NCBI GenBank assembly: GCA_950295325.1
Contig: OX485805.1
Span: forward strand, 4,154,501-4,218,500
Source: Polytrichum commune
Lineage: Eukaryota; Streptophyta; Polytrichopsida; Polytrichales; Polytrichaceae
Length of the DNA stretch: 64,000 nucleotides
Direction of reading: 5' to 3'
Of this stretch, positions 22,268 through 34,327 are shown in pieces (positions within the stretch are counted from its first letter, which is position 1; every line of letters starts with the position of its first letter). The notes under the pieces were generated by a model, which had not been told where the DNA came from, searched no databases, and saw nothing but the letters and a program-made list of their open reading frames with translations. The translations under genes and the position numbers were made by a program.

Positions 22268-24254
22268 TTACAAACCCTCCTCCCGAGCAGCACCGGTGAT
22301 CTTTCCCTTCAACTCCTCAATGTCCTCAACAAGCTCCTTGCGGCTTGACTGCAAGCCCATAAACCCAGCATGTGAGCAAGGCAAAATTACAATCAGCAAT
22401 CACCTTAGGTTGGCACACCTAAAACCAACACTATGTACCACGGTGATACATTTAGAGCCCCCACCTGTATGACTGCAATACATAGTGTTGAATACCTTAT
22501 CCTTGGAAGGATCAGCTAATGCCTTAGCATTGATGGCGTCAATGCACTGATAAGCAACATTCTAAATTCCCTGCTTGCTTGCAGATACATGTTCAGATTC
22601 TCACCTTGAAGAGCAAGTAGCGGTACACAAACCACCCGGTGTAGCCAAGACCAATGAGTTCCATAAGCTTAGGGAGCTGGAAAACACAAAAGAAACACCA
22701 ACCGTCAGAACAAGCAACCTGGACCATGTGATCCAAAAGATTGACTGGACACAAAATGAGCCTCAAGAAAATCTGTCAATTCGACCAGCAATCCTTGCAT
22801 AAATCGGACCATGGGCTTCACTTACCAGGGGCACGGAGTTGATGGCGCCAACGATGGTGGAGGACAACCATATGGCCACAAGAGCACCACCACCGTAGAT
22901 TGCAACGGTGGTCTTGTTCTCCAGACCGTCCCACTGAAACAAACAATCTTCCAGTATTAGCACCTAGAGATAAAGTCGGCCTACCAAAAACTCGCAATGT
23001 GAAGTTCTATCTTCACAAAGTCCACGCACCGAAAGTTATCTGAGCATAATGTTTCTTCTCAGACACCATGAAATGATGATCAAGCATTATGCTTAGATGT
23101 CGTCTGTCAAAGTTGAATAAGAAATTGCGACTAACTCGCATAAAATTGCAGTGCATGAGAAGTGGTAAGTATTGGAGCACACCTTAGCCTTCAGGTCGTC
23201 AACAAGCTCCTGAATTTGGGCAGAGCTGTCGGTAGTGCTGTCGTCGGATACAGCCCTGACGGGCAGGGGGCTGAACCTGGCGGACTCTGGAAAATAGAAC
23301 GGGACAGATCGGCTTCAATGAAAATCTCAATGACAAGATATCTAAGCATTAATTGTGTGATGAACTCAATCGTCAATCCACCAAAGCCTATGGATTCTAG
23401 TAGATGTCAACTTTTCTTTCCAGCTGCACATAGAATCCACATTCGACAACATACCCTCATTCATTCAAGTCTTCACATCGAATGATGTGCTCGATGTCCA
23501 TTATAATAGGTACGTGCAATGTACACTAGCTTAGTGATAATTTGAGAAGAAACGCCTCACTACGAAGGAAGCCTAGGTGTAAAGGGAGGGTTCAGATGTG
23601 TGTGAAAAACTAACAAACCGACAATTTTTTTGAACCAATTCCAAACCCATAAAACTCAAATCTAGCGAGAGTACGTAGAATTCACCACAAGCCACAATTA
23701 CATGAGCTGAAATACTGGAGATCCATGTCTCGTAGAAAAGCGCTGGATGTACAGTCACTATCACCATAATCGGCACTGCTGGAGGCTAATTCAAGCATCC
23801 AACATAGAGTACTAACCAAAACCTACGTACGGAGGCTCAGAGCAATCGATCAACTTCAAAATTTGAACCCAGACAAAAGTGGAGACCGTCCGCATTGCTA
23901 ATGTGAATGAATTTGCAGATTCGACATCTAGAATTTCACTCGTTTGATGCGGAAAAAAAGGGAAACCTCGCTAGCAGATGATGCAACCCTCGCATTCCAA
24001 GTGTCACATTGCCAGAATGCAATGTCCAGGAAACAAAACACCCGTAACCCAACATAATTTGGCCATTCAAAGTGCCACATGATGCACCCACCTGCTCTTC
24101 GGGCGCTCAAAGCCACGGACTTTCCATGGAAGCTCCTCCGCAGAGACAGAGGGGTGGAGGCGGAGGCCGACACGGCGGCGGAGCGCGAGCTGGTCGCGGC
24201 CACGGTGGTGGCAGCAGCCACGGAGCTGGACAATGTTGCGACGGAGGACGCCAT
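22268..24254 (-). CDS. CURT1: CURT1-type thylakoid curvature protein (six exons)
   Basis: Small plastid membrane protein of the family that bends thylakoid membranes at grana margins. Exons: 24254-24092, 23286-23183, 22933-22826, 22676-22605, 22546-22496, 22348-22268 (TAA at 22270-22268); 579 nt, 192 aa, all joints in frame. The N-terminus MASSVATLSSSV and the following Ser/Ala/Arg-rich ~55 residues look like a transit peptide. A stretch ending in IQELVDDLKAK precedes WDGLENKTTVAIYGGGALVA, the first hydrophobic segment through VGAINSVPL, the second (ELIGLGYTGWFVYRYLLFK), and a charged tail SSRKELVEDIEELKGK. I chose the internal Met at 24254 because it opens a typical transit peptide; an in-frame Met lies at 24344. 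The 51-nt exon 5 is unusual: other CURT1 proteins I know join LLFK directly to SSRKEL. Confidence 0.88.
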
Positions 24255-24434
24255 CTCTTCCGACTCGTAGAAGGCGGGAGCAGCGAGAGGGAGTTCCTTG
24301 CTGCTACGGCGGCGAGGATGGGATGGCGACAAGTGGGAGTCCAAGGGAGATGGGGAGATGGAGGAAGCCGCAAGCTGCGAAGGGGAAATCTGGCTATGGC
24401 GGATGGACCAACCGCCACCCTTTCCTAGGATAAG

Positions 24435-24477
24435 GTTTCTCTTTCTCTCTCTCTCTCCCTCTCTCTCTCTTTCTCAG
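24435..24477 (-). promoter_or_regulatory. GA-repeat upstream of CURT1 start
   Basis: A CT-rich run on the plus strand reads as (GA)n on the coding strand, about 180-220 bp upstream of the chosen start. GA repeats in this position are common in plant 5' UTRs and can bind GAGA/BPC-type factors. Function is inferred from position only. Confidence 0.35.
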
Positions 24478-24484
24478 AGGCCAC

Positions 24485-25870
24485 TTTAAGGTAGATGGGT
24501 CTGAAGTGGCTCATTTTCTTAATCGGACCCCTAAATTTGATTGGTATGTGGTTTTGTGAGGATCAAAGAGGAAACGTCACAAGGACACACGGTCAACAGA
24601 GCTTGGACTGCGTCTTCAAAAAATTAACAACTACTCTACATTCAATGGTGAACACAATTTGGGAGGATCTATGTACTGTAGCTCTTTAACAGCTTGGGTT
24701 GAAAATAATTAATTTTTGGGAAATTAAATTTCGTTGAGTGCATGTCTCCCATAAAAGAATTAACATTCAAAGAGTGTCTAAGATCATAATAATGCAAGTG
24801 ACATTCATTGGAGTCCAACAAAGTAGCATCAATTAACTTCAACGGTGTCTTCACGTTGTCTTAAAACAATACAAGCATGAATTTGCTCCACAAGTCATGC
24901 TGACACACTACCATAAAGATGGGAATGAGACAAGCAAGCGGGAATGCATGTCTAACTTATTTTAAATTACTGTTTGAATCTACCCAATTTTAGAATATTG
25001 TTTTTTGGGGTTGCCTAACTTACTTTCGCACTTTAATTAATTTTTAGGCAGAAAGGTGCCCAAGCTGCCAAAGAGCCACGGAATCTAGTTAAGAAATCAC
25101 ACAAACATGCACTTCTGATGGGGATTGTTAAAACGACGATAGAGACGTGTTGTGCGGTCACATGGCTTGTAAAAAATTGATTTTCAACGCACACATGAAG
25201 AGGAGCAAAGTGTCGGCTTTGCTTCCTCTTTCTTAACATTTCAACTTGCAATTACGATTGTTCAAAATTTGATAGGTCACGTGACCATGCAATGCATCTA
25301 TGTGGTTGTTTTTAACCACAGTGTGGTCGGTTTAACAATCCCGTTTTCGGTAAGCATAACTAAATTAGGGGAGACCCAATTTGTGCAAATATTTCATCGT
25401 AGATTTGCTAATGCAACGCAAGCTCTACTGTGTAAATTTAATTGGTTAAATGTAAGTTGAAGAACATGGAAAAAAAAACCACATAACACCCACATACTTT
25501 AGAAGGGTCCTAAGTGGCTCATTTTCTTAATCGAACGCCTAGATTCAATCGGTATGTAATTCGGTGAGGATCAAAGAGCAAACATCATAAAGACGCACAT
25601 TTAATAAAGATTGAACCACGTTTTCAAAGATTAATAACTACTTTAAACTCAAATGGTGAACACAATTGACAGGATCTGTGAATTCACTTAAGAAATCAAC
25701 AAACATGCAATTCTAATAATCATAACTAAATCAAGGGACGTTCGATTTTCAATCCGGTTTTTGCAGATGTTTCATCTTAGATTTGCTCATGCCAAAAAAA
25801 ATTGTTATGTAGAATCCAATCAGTAGAAGTTGGAGAACATGAAATCAAACCAAATAATAATCCACATACC
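24485..25870 (+). repeat. Two adjacent copies of a dispersed TTAAGGTAGATGG repeat
   Basis: Copy one starts at about 24487 with TTAAGGTAGATGGGTC and GTGGCTCATTTTCTTAATCG, and ends near 25500 with CACCCACATACTTTA. Copy two starts at that junction with the same GTGGCTCATTTTCTTAATCG and ends near 25868 with CCACATACC. The start and end are roughly inverted, suggesting a TIR element. Related pieces occur at about 6.33-6.61, 20.4-20.57, 27.5-27.75 and 57.1 kb. Copy one sits directly against the CURT1 upstream region. Confidence 0.55.
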
Positions 25871-26102
25871 TGAGGCTCTTCTCTATTCTGGGCCTCTCTT
25901 CTTCTGCCATCCTCTGCTTTTGGGTGTGATTTGCATTCTCCATTTCCACTCCTTTTCCGTGGCCTACACTACACTTAGCGTCTCATCTCCCACTCACCCT
26001 CTCCCTCCACACCCCTTCTTCATGGGCTACTTTTTAGGGGAATTGACTCCCCAAATAACCTAGGTAAATCACCACGACACCTAACTTACACCAAATAGGG
26101 TT

Positions 26103-26862
26103 ACTACACCGAACATTGTATTTAATGCCATATGGTGTTTTATGTCATTGTGGTAACTTTTTTTTTTTATGGCACTTCTTCAAGGATAAGTTCCCAAGTA
26201 TGTCATGGATGATTGAAATTTGGGTGGAATGTATGTCAATTTTTACAATAAATTTTGGTATATTTTGCATCTTAACGTTTTTGTAATGAGATATTGTCAT
26301 GGGTGACTAAAATGTGGATGGAGAATCGCTTAGTATGTGATGGTAATTGCAAAAGAAAAGAAGGAAAAAAAGAAGAAGGAAAGCTAGTGTTTGTTGGCTC
26401 TATCCCATAACATGGGATAGAGGTATTGTGGAGATTGTCCTTGAGTGGTAATAGAGCCCAGGGAATTGCATGTCGAAACTTAATGGATAAGGTTTGGTGG
26501 AGCTCAATGAAAGCTCAATGAAATTTCCATTCTAATATGAATAGAGCTAGTAATTGAGAATAATGACTTTTAAAGTGTCATTTTAGGACAGAGCCTCTCG
26601 TGGTAGAGCCACATTCCCATTTTTACATTCGACGTGCGTTCTCAATTCACCACCTCCTTAGCAAAACCGTGTGCCTGTGTTTAGGGTTTGGGTTGTAATT
26701 GCAACATTGTAAATCTATAATGCGCAAATATTTTTACAAGGAATGACAAATAATGTCAGGTTTACATTTAGTGTTGATGACACTACACATTCGGTTTACA
26801 ATTACAATTGAACAAGACAAATAGAATTGGTGACACTAATGCACTATTTAGTCAACTGTAGC
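26103..26862 (+). mobile_element. MITE of TTTAGTGTCA family, copy 1 (interrupted)
   Basis: It shares its interior with 38571-38956 and with an inverted partial copy at 52311-52600: TTTACAAGGAATGACAAATA, AATTGCAAC-TTGTAAATCT and GGTGACACTA blocks in the same order. The left end is ACTACACCGAAC; the right end lies near CACTATTTAGT (about 26850). A 342-bp foreign segment interrupts it at 26353-26694. Confidence 0.65.
26353..26694. mobile_element. Nested insertion with 10-bp target duplication
   Basis: The segment is flanked by identical GTAATTGCAA (26343-26352 and 26695-26704). It is absent from the two related MITE copies, so it is a clean secondary insertion. Its left edge is purine-rich (AAGAAAAGAAGG...), i.e. 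a pyrimidine tail if the element lies on the minus strand, as expected for a SINE-like retroposon. It includes a short palindrome around CCCATAACATGGG. No coding capacity. Confidence 0.7.
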
Positions 26863-28106
26863 TTTTGAATGGAGTTACTCACTGCGTTGACTTGCGGTTC
26901 CAAGTTACTAAGATAAAGTCAATTTTCCATTTTGACACGCAGAGAGATGTGGATCTAAGTGAGTGTGTCTTCTTACTTATTTGATGCAATAATTAAATTT
27001 CTCTAGTCATTTTGGTCCAACACTATTGTTACTATCATAGAAAAAATAACTATCATAGAAATTTATGAAATGTTAGAGAAATTCGTGTTAGTCACACTAA
27101 TGAACCTATTTAGTGTACATGCTTCGGAATGGCCACCAAGTAGATTAGTTACCGAAACACTTACTAGATGTTTCTGAGAAGCTAAAGTAGGTAAGCCTCG
27201 TTTGGCTGATTTTTATTGTTTGTTACCTTAAACTATTGTAGAGTGATGTTTGACTCAACACTTTGAGAGTCCACAACTGATTTGTATGTTGGATTGAGCA
27301 TGGTCTTGACACAATGTGAATACGACATGTGGCAAAATTTCTCCATTGCAATAATTGATTATTTTGTGTTGAATCAAACACCACACAAAATTTGTTGTAA
27401 GGCTCATATATTCTTGTGTCCACAAACTGCATTTGAAGAAGCCAAATTGATTCCAAAATGTTTTGGAGCTAATTTCAAATTGTTACGATGCATCAAAATC
27501 CACTAACATTGAACCATAAAAATGTTCAATAACTTCCCCCTCCCCCCTCCCCAAAAGAGTTATGTTGATTATTGAGCCTAAAATGGATAACAAAAAATAA
27601 ATACATGGTCCAACCATTCTCAAACACATGTCTTTTGAATGTCTGTTCTTAGGAAGGCATTGACCTTTTAGTAGCATCATATGACTGAATTGGAACCACA
27701 AGAAGGTGTCCAAATAATTGCAATAACCGAATTAGGCCTATCTACCTTAATTCCTACTATCATATGCGACCATAATATGGTCATGAGCAATTCACTCTAA
27801 CCCCTTTGACACTAGTTCGGATGGTTTTTTGACTATTTCAACAACTCCTCTTGTTCATGTTCAAGTTTGCTATGTTTTGTCACATGGAAAATTTTAGTTG
27901 AACAAAGTTTGCTATTTTGGATCAATTCAAATATGGGAGTGTGCTCTCAACTAGTTTATAATGGAACCGGTTCATGAACCAAAACTTGGCATATCAATTA
28001 GGGGCCGCATATCCTAAACATGTTTCTTGTTGATACCTATTGCAAATGACTCTCAATTGATTTGAAAATTTGCATCACACTCAAACGCAACATATCCTAA
28101 ACATCT
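26863..28106. other. Intergenic, nothing firm recognised
   Basis: AT-rich. A decayed copy of the TTAAGGTAGAT repeat seems to end near 27752 (TCTACCTTAA). No gene or complete element is supported. Confidence 0.4.
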
Positions 28107-28916
28107 GGGGGCATTCATGGTTGAGGTATTACTTTTGGGACAAAGGACTTAAGGACTTAAGGACTAGTGGATTTCGGCGTTTATCATGATTTACTATTAT
28201 TTGATCAATAAATTTTAAATAAATAAGTAGATAGTTCATAGGCTATATCAAGAAAGATATTATTTCTTATTAAATAATCACCAACAATAGAGAAATTCCC
28301 TATGAAATAAGTAGATAAGTCATAAAACTTGAAAAGGGGTCAAATGACTTGTTTGGGCCACATCAATGGCATTTTTTGCTATTCAGGTGTGCATTGGTGG
28401 TCAATTATTTCCTGTTTTGCATCTTGGTACCTTGGTATAAGTGTCATGTGTCCATTCATATAATTTTTTTTGTCCAATTCTAATACTAGACGTTCCTTTT
28501 AGGTGTGGGCGTGATTATATGTATTTTTTGCCATGTTTGGTGCCACATGTAAAGTTGGGCAATTGGTATTCAATATATTTTTTGTTCTGTTGGTACACAC
28601 TTGAACGATGATTGTGAGGAAAAAAATTGGGATCATTTCAATTAATTCTTGTTGTCCTTTTCATTCCTTGATCCTAAGGTGAACAATTAAGACAACACTC
28701 CTAAATGTCCTTTAAGGAATCAAAATGATATCTTAGATGACCCTATTCCTTCTAAATTAACTTTGTCGGTGTACTCAATATGGAGTATGAATTGTAGGTA
28801 CGATCCAAAATATGCTTCACAATACAAATCTAAGCATACCAAGCATGTGAAGTTATCTAAAAAAGTCCTTTTTCCGTTAGACACCCAAAAGTAGTACCCC
28901 AACCGTGAATGCCCCC
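28107..28916. mobile_element. TIR transposon, 810 bp, non-autonomous
   Basis: About 33-bp imperfect terminal inverted repeats: left begins GGGGGCATTCATGG (28107-28139) and right ends CCGTGAATGCCCCC (28884-28916), with roughly four mismatches. ATCT flanks both sides (28103-28106 and 28917-28920) as a possible target duplication. There is no coding frame of note; the superfamily is unclear. Confidence 0.7.
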
Positions 28917-30932
28917 ATCTACCATTGGAATTTTGGACATGTGTTGGAGGGTGAAAATCCATGTGGAAGGTGTGCAGTAGTGGCACCACTGCTTCAAATT
29001 GCAAAGCTTCTTAGAAAATTACAAAATAATGGTTTCAAGATTTGTGAGTTGATTTGAGTAAGTATATTACCCCTCTTTTGAATTAGGGTAACATTTTGTC
29101 ACTTAAGGATGATTCAAGTGGAGGTTCGATCAAAAACCAACCCAAATTTAATTTCTACATTAATTGTTGTCCCTCCAGACTACTATTGACATTCCTATGA
29201 TAATATCCTACATAATAGAACTTGAATGTTTAAAATTTGAATTACGAGTAGTCACCTCTAACATGCAAACATATACAGTTGGATTTGTCAAAAAAAACTT
29301 CAAATCTTCAACTACAGTCACTAAAATTGAGGTCACATTATTTGGGCAAATTTGAGGGAAATTGGACGCGGAAAGTTAGGAGTTAAGTTATGCAAGCCTA
29401 CTTGAATGTAAACTAACCTAGAGCAATTATGTTTCTAATCTAGTGTTTAAAGAACAACAAATGCAAAAGTTCATGCAAGAATGTTGAATCTTTGGACCTT
29501 ATGTGATCAGTCTTAATTAGACACCTACATTTGAGTGGTATATGGCAAGATATAGATATGGATATACTTAAAAAAGACACATGTTCCACTATAATTAGAC
29601 CAATGTGCTCACAATGTAGACATTGTATTTGGTTCAACAGTCCACACAATTGGGAGGGAGTATGTGAACTCTTGACGAGAAAGAGAATCTTCACTTCAAC
29701 CTCCTAAAAGTTTTTGCATGTCACCTCTGATTCTGAAACTTAAAATGACAATCTGCACGATTCTCAATTGCTTACCGAATTAGGCGACTCCCAGCTTGGT
29801 TAACAGTCACAATTGTCCATCAAATACACAAATCGGGCATTTGGCTTCCCAAGAAAATCCATATGCAGTCTTCCTAAAGTGAACTTTGTCAACTTCCATA
29901 TAAGTTTAAAGGCCAAATTTCAGATATGGCGATTCCCATAAAATAAACCCTCTATTCTGAGCATGCAAATTCATCGCAAGCTTGAAAGAATGTGTTGGTG
30001 CAAGTCCATTGTTGTCTTGAGCAAGGCCACAAAGTGTGGCTTTTTGCATGCATAGCCCACACTTTAGCGAGACACTAGATTATTGCAATCCCCAGGCAGT
30101 GTCTGGGGAGATTTTTGGGCATAATCAGTCAAGATCCTAGTGAAGGTTTGCAAAGATTGACAGAAATGGAATACCCTTGTAGGCATTCAAGTTTCCGGTT
30201 TCAACACTAGCGGATAAAGTAGTCAGTAAACTGCAAATTAGGAATCAAGAAAGATAGCTGATCTAAAGTTTTTAAAATTATGTACTCAATGCCAAGCAAT
30301 CAAAAACTAGAATGAAACAGAAAACAAGTCATGCATGCGGCGTACTCCAAAAGACCTTATTTTCAACAAGGAAACCAGGAGAGGTAAGACAAAACCCTGA
30401 AGTCAGCAAAAACAAAAGCCAGAAAGATAAATTTATTCTAGAAAGCATCCCAAATTTTGCCAAAGAAAAGGAAGTGCACAACGTTGCCATAAAATGGCAG
30501 CAATTTCTTCAGAGCAAACAATTTTACATTTCCCAGTGTGCAGGGTTGTTCTTACAGGCCAGACACTGGACAGGAAGCCCCAATTTTTAGAGCTTTCAGG
30601 TCAGCCCAGCTTCTTGCAGGGAGGCAACCATTCAATAACATGGCCACAAATGATTTGAGATAAGAACAACACAACATCTACCAGATTTTTTAAATAAGGA
30701 AATAAGAAACTGCTCATCTTAATCTACATAAACCTTGAATTCTCGTCTCAGTTCGATTAGTGGAGAGCGAGCACATGACTAAAGATCTATCAAGAATTAA
30801 TCTATCCTGGTGGTTTTGATTTTACAAACCTGTCCAAAGCATGGAGTTAGCTCCACTCTACACGAAAAATTATCCCACCACTTCCAAGTGCTACATACAA
30901 ACAAGTGGCAAACCATCATATCATCCTCATTG
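28917..30932. other. Intergenic and receptor-kinase 3' region
   Basis: The right few hundred bases are probably the 3' UTR of the receptor kinase. A phrase AGTGTCTGGGGAGA followed by GCATAATCAGTCAA (30096-30130) recurs at 39744-39775, marking another low-copy dispersed repeat. No gene recognised. Confidence 0.4.
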
Positions 30933-33900
30933 TTATTGTTCCTCTGGAGGCACTGGATCTTCTGGAGCCACCACAGGCACTAATAGCTCCTCCTCAGCAT
31001 CCACCTCAGGCATTTCCCTTAGGTTTTCCAAAACCTCTAGCATGTTGGGCCTCTCAGCCGGCACATGGGAAGTACACAGTATGGCCGCTCTCATGACATG
31101 TAGGATTTGATTAATGCGAGCTTCATCTGCACACTGAAACATAGCCATGTCGATGGCATTCTGCTCCCTGTTTTGAGCCCTCAGGGACCGGATCCAAGTG
31201 GGTAAAGTTGGCCCCACCCCAACTTCCTCACTGGCAGGCTTCTTCCCAGTGATCAGCTCCAGTAGCAACACTCCAAAGCTGTAAACGTCCCCTGACAAAG
31301 ATACCTCATCTGAAAATCCATATTCTGCACAGGATGCATCACGATGTCAATTTAGATCATAGACCTAGATCATTCTTGACTGACAGATGATGTATTCAAC
31401 TAATACATTGACAGGTATCCAATCACCCTGAGCAGCCTCTCTATCAAATTATTAGACCTTGCTCAGAATGAAAGTGCTTCTCCATGGTGTCTTTCTCCCC
31501 AAAAGAAACCTTATGGAACCTCCAAAAGCTAGATCATAGAATTCATGAATGAGTATCTTCTATACCTCGTGAAGTGCTCACATCTCAAGAGGCACTCTCA
31601 CTGATTTGATCGCTTCAAGATGACATTATGCTTGCAACTTTGCCACATATCTATATTATTTGAATTTCAGTCCATCATACAAGCTTCTCAATAAAACAAA
31701 TAAAATTTGTGATGAAGATGTTTTTACTTCTAAATTCATTATGGGAGCTCAAAAAAGGATACTTTATATTTTTAACTGTACAGATTGATCCTTTGATGGT
31801 GCCTCACAGATTCTTTTTTTGTGAGAATTCTGAAGAAACCCATGGAAATGTTGTTTTGTAGCACATCTTAGTGATACTTCCAGCAATTCCTAGCAGGCTC
31901 TTCAAGAGTCTATTTCAAAGCACCAGTTGACATACCAGGGGGAGTATAGCCAGATGGACCGATCCACGAAGCAGCAGTGGAGCCTTTATGGTTCCTTTTG
32001 ATGAGTCTTGACATTCCAATGTCCACGAGCTTGGGCTCCATCTCACAGTCCAGGAGGACATTGGCTGCTTTCACATCACAGTGCACTATAGCTTTGCCGT
32101 TCCCACAGGTACCATGGTGCAGATACACAAGGCCTTCGGTGATTCCCATTATGATCCGTAGCCGCACTTCCCACCTACACAAAATCAATCAATCAATCAA
32201 TCCAATCTCCATAGGGCATGTCCACATGACCGAAAGTTCCAGTCCACATGACCACATGGAAGATGACCGAAAGTTCCAGGCCAAGCATTTCCACGAGGCG
32301 GCATGAAAAAGTAACCATCTCCAATAAAATTGTTTACAGAAGTAAATAGGTGCTGTCAAATTGACTTACTTGAGTTGGCAGGAATGCTGGCCAGGGGGGT
32401 GCAAATGCAATTCAAGTGTGCCGTTGGGCACAAACTCCATTAGAGTGGCCAGGGTGTGTGGATTCATGTAGAATCCCATGATCCTCACCAAGTTCCTATG
32501 CCTGATTGACCCATAATTCATCATCTCTGCATCGACGATGCGCCTTGCCTTTCTCCCAAACCTGGCGATATTCCACTGCTTGACAGCGAACACAGTGCCA
32601 TCAGGAAGCACAGCTTTTTCAATATTACTGAACCCCATGGCCCGCCGGATGGTCCCACTCAAGCTGCCACTCATGGGGCCCGCTATCATTCCACTGGTGT
32701 CTGTGCAAGCAGTGGCAGCTTGGATCTCCTCCGCCGTTAGTTTTAGGGCTTTCAAATATTTAGAGAACAAGACCACCACCTCTGTCTGTTTGGGGTTCCT
32801 TCGGAGATACAGGAACTGGCAAAGGAGCAGAATGAAGATCAGAAGGATGCTCCCTTCAATGGCCACCCCTACCACAGAGAACAAAGAAAATGGCTTCTTG
32901 GGTGTAGGGGAGCTCACTTGCCAAGGGCACAGCCTGCCAACAGGTGTGCCACATAGCCCAGGATTGCCAAGAAAGGAAGTTGATGAAAGGTTGTGGAAGC
33001 TTCCGGTGTCAGGGACAAAGCCTTCCAGGTTGTTGTTTGAGACGTTTAGAAACACAAGGTGGGTCATGTTGGCAATTTTTTCCGGGATTCGACCAGAGAG
33101 ATTGTTGTCTGACAAATCCAGCTTGGCCAGATTCTGAAGGCTTGCCAGAGATTCTGGGATAGCTCCCTCCAAGGCATTGTGTGAGAGGTTCAGAAAAAGG
33201 GTTAAGTTCTGAAGCAGGCTGATAACTTCCGGGATACTGCCATTGAACTGGTTGGAAGAAAGATCTAAACTCTGCAGTTTAGAGCAGTTCCCAAGGCTGT
33301 CCGGGATGCCGCCTGAGAAATGGTTTCCTGACAAATCCAGGCCTTGGAGTTCACTTAAGGCTCCAAGTGAGGAGGGAAGCACTCCAGTAAAATAATTGTG
33401 GGAGAGATCCAAATAGGTTTGCAGCCTCACTAAATTCCCAACCGAGTCCACAGAGCCAGTCAGGTTGTTGGATGAGACGTTCAAGTACTCCAAAGAGGAG
33501 CAATTCAGCACCGAAGACGGCAGCAGCCCTGTTAACCTGTTGCCTCCCAAGTGGAGGAAACTTAGGATAGGGGACCAGCCTAACCAGTCGGGAACAATTC
33601 CAGTGAAATAGTTGTCACCCATGTTGAGGATCTTGAGTGCAGTGAAGTTTTGGAGCATGCCAGGGAATAAATCACTGAATCCACAGCCTTCCACATTGAG
33701 CTCCTCCAGTGCAGTGCACGACGACAGATTTGCAGGGAACAGACCTGAGAGTGAATTCCCGTTAAGACGCAACACCTTGAGGTAGTTGAGAGTACCAATC
33801 TGGTCTGGAAGTGGGCCTGAAATCTTGTTGCCACCCAGGTCCAGAGTCTCCAGGAATGGCAGATCCCCAATGTATGGGGTCAACTTCCCTTCCAGTTTCT

Positions 33901-34327
33901 TATCAGGAAGAGCAATGGAGATAACACGCCCCTGATTTGGACCTTGGTCCTGGCTACAAGTGACAGCATTCCAGTTGCAATAATTTGGTTGTGTGATATT
34001 ATTCCAATCATAGAAAGCTCCGGTGGGATCTGCAGTTAAGTGTCCCTTAAAATACTGCAATGCCAGGAGCTCCTGGTTTGGAAGGGAAGAAGGTGGGGGT
34101 GCCAGAGGAGTAGGTGGGGGAGGACTTGGCACAGGTGGAGGTGGAGATAGCGTAGGAGGAGGTGGAGATGGTGTGGGTGGAGGTGGAGATGGAGATGGTG
34201 GAGGTGGAGGTGGAGGTGGTGGAGGTGGGGGTGGGGGTGGAGGTGGAGGCGGGGGGGGAGGTGGATACGTTGCTTGAAATGGAGGAGGCTCAGAGTTCCC
34301 AATGTCTTGCACCAGAATTCGCTCCAT
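30933..34327 (-). CDS. Leucine-rich-repeat receptor-like kinase (three exons)
   Basis: Putative plasma-membrane receptor. Exons: 34327-32370, 32174-31936, 31324-30933; 2589 nt, 862 aa, in frame across both GT-AG introns. Regions: Pro-rich stretch (residues about 14-80, mostly uninterrupted Pro); LRR N-terminal cap at about 83-125 with NWNAVTC; roughly 12 LRRs at about 135-445 (LxxLDLSxNxFxGxIP pattern); juxtamembrane Cys pair CGTPVGRLC; transmembrane helix at about 484-507; kinase domain from about 545. Lys583 in AVKQW, Glu601, Asp686 (HCD in place of HRD), Asn691, Asp704 (DIG in place of DFG) and PPE are readable. The Gly-rich loop is degenerate (MGFSNIEKA), so catalysis may be weak or absent. 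No signal peptide follows the chosen Met, and an in-frame stop lies about 55 bp upstream. An upstream signal-peptide exon may therefore exist. Ligand unknown. Confidence 0.9.

Noticed and set aside
23928-24344. Full 138-codon frame as the CURT1 first exon, including the more upstream Met
   Set aside because: The 3' part runs past a good GT donor at 24091 into intron sequence. The Met at 24254 starts a more typical transit peptide, though use of 24344 cannot be excluded.
34023-34302. Gly-rich plus-strand and His/Leu-rich minus-strand frames
   Set aside because: Shadow frames of the poly-proline codons of the receptor kinase.
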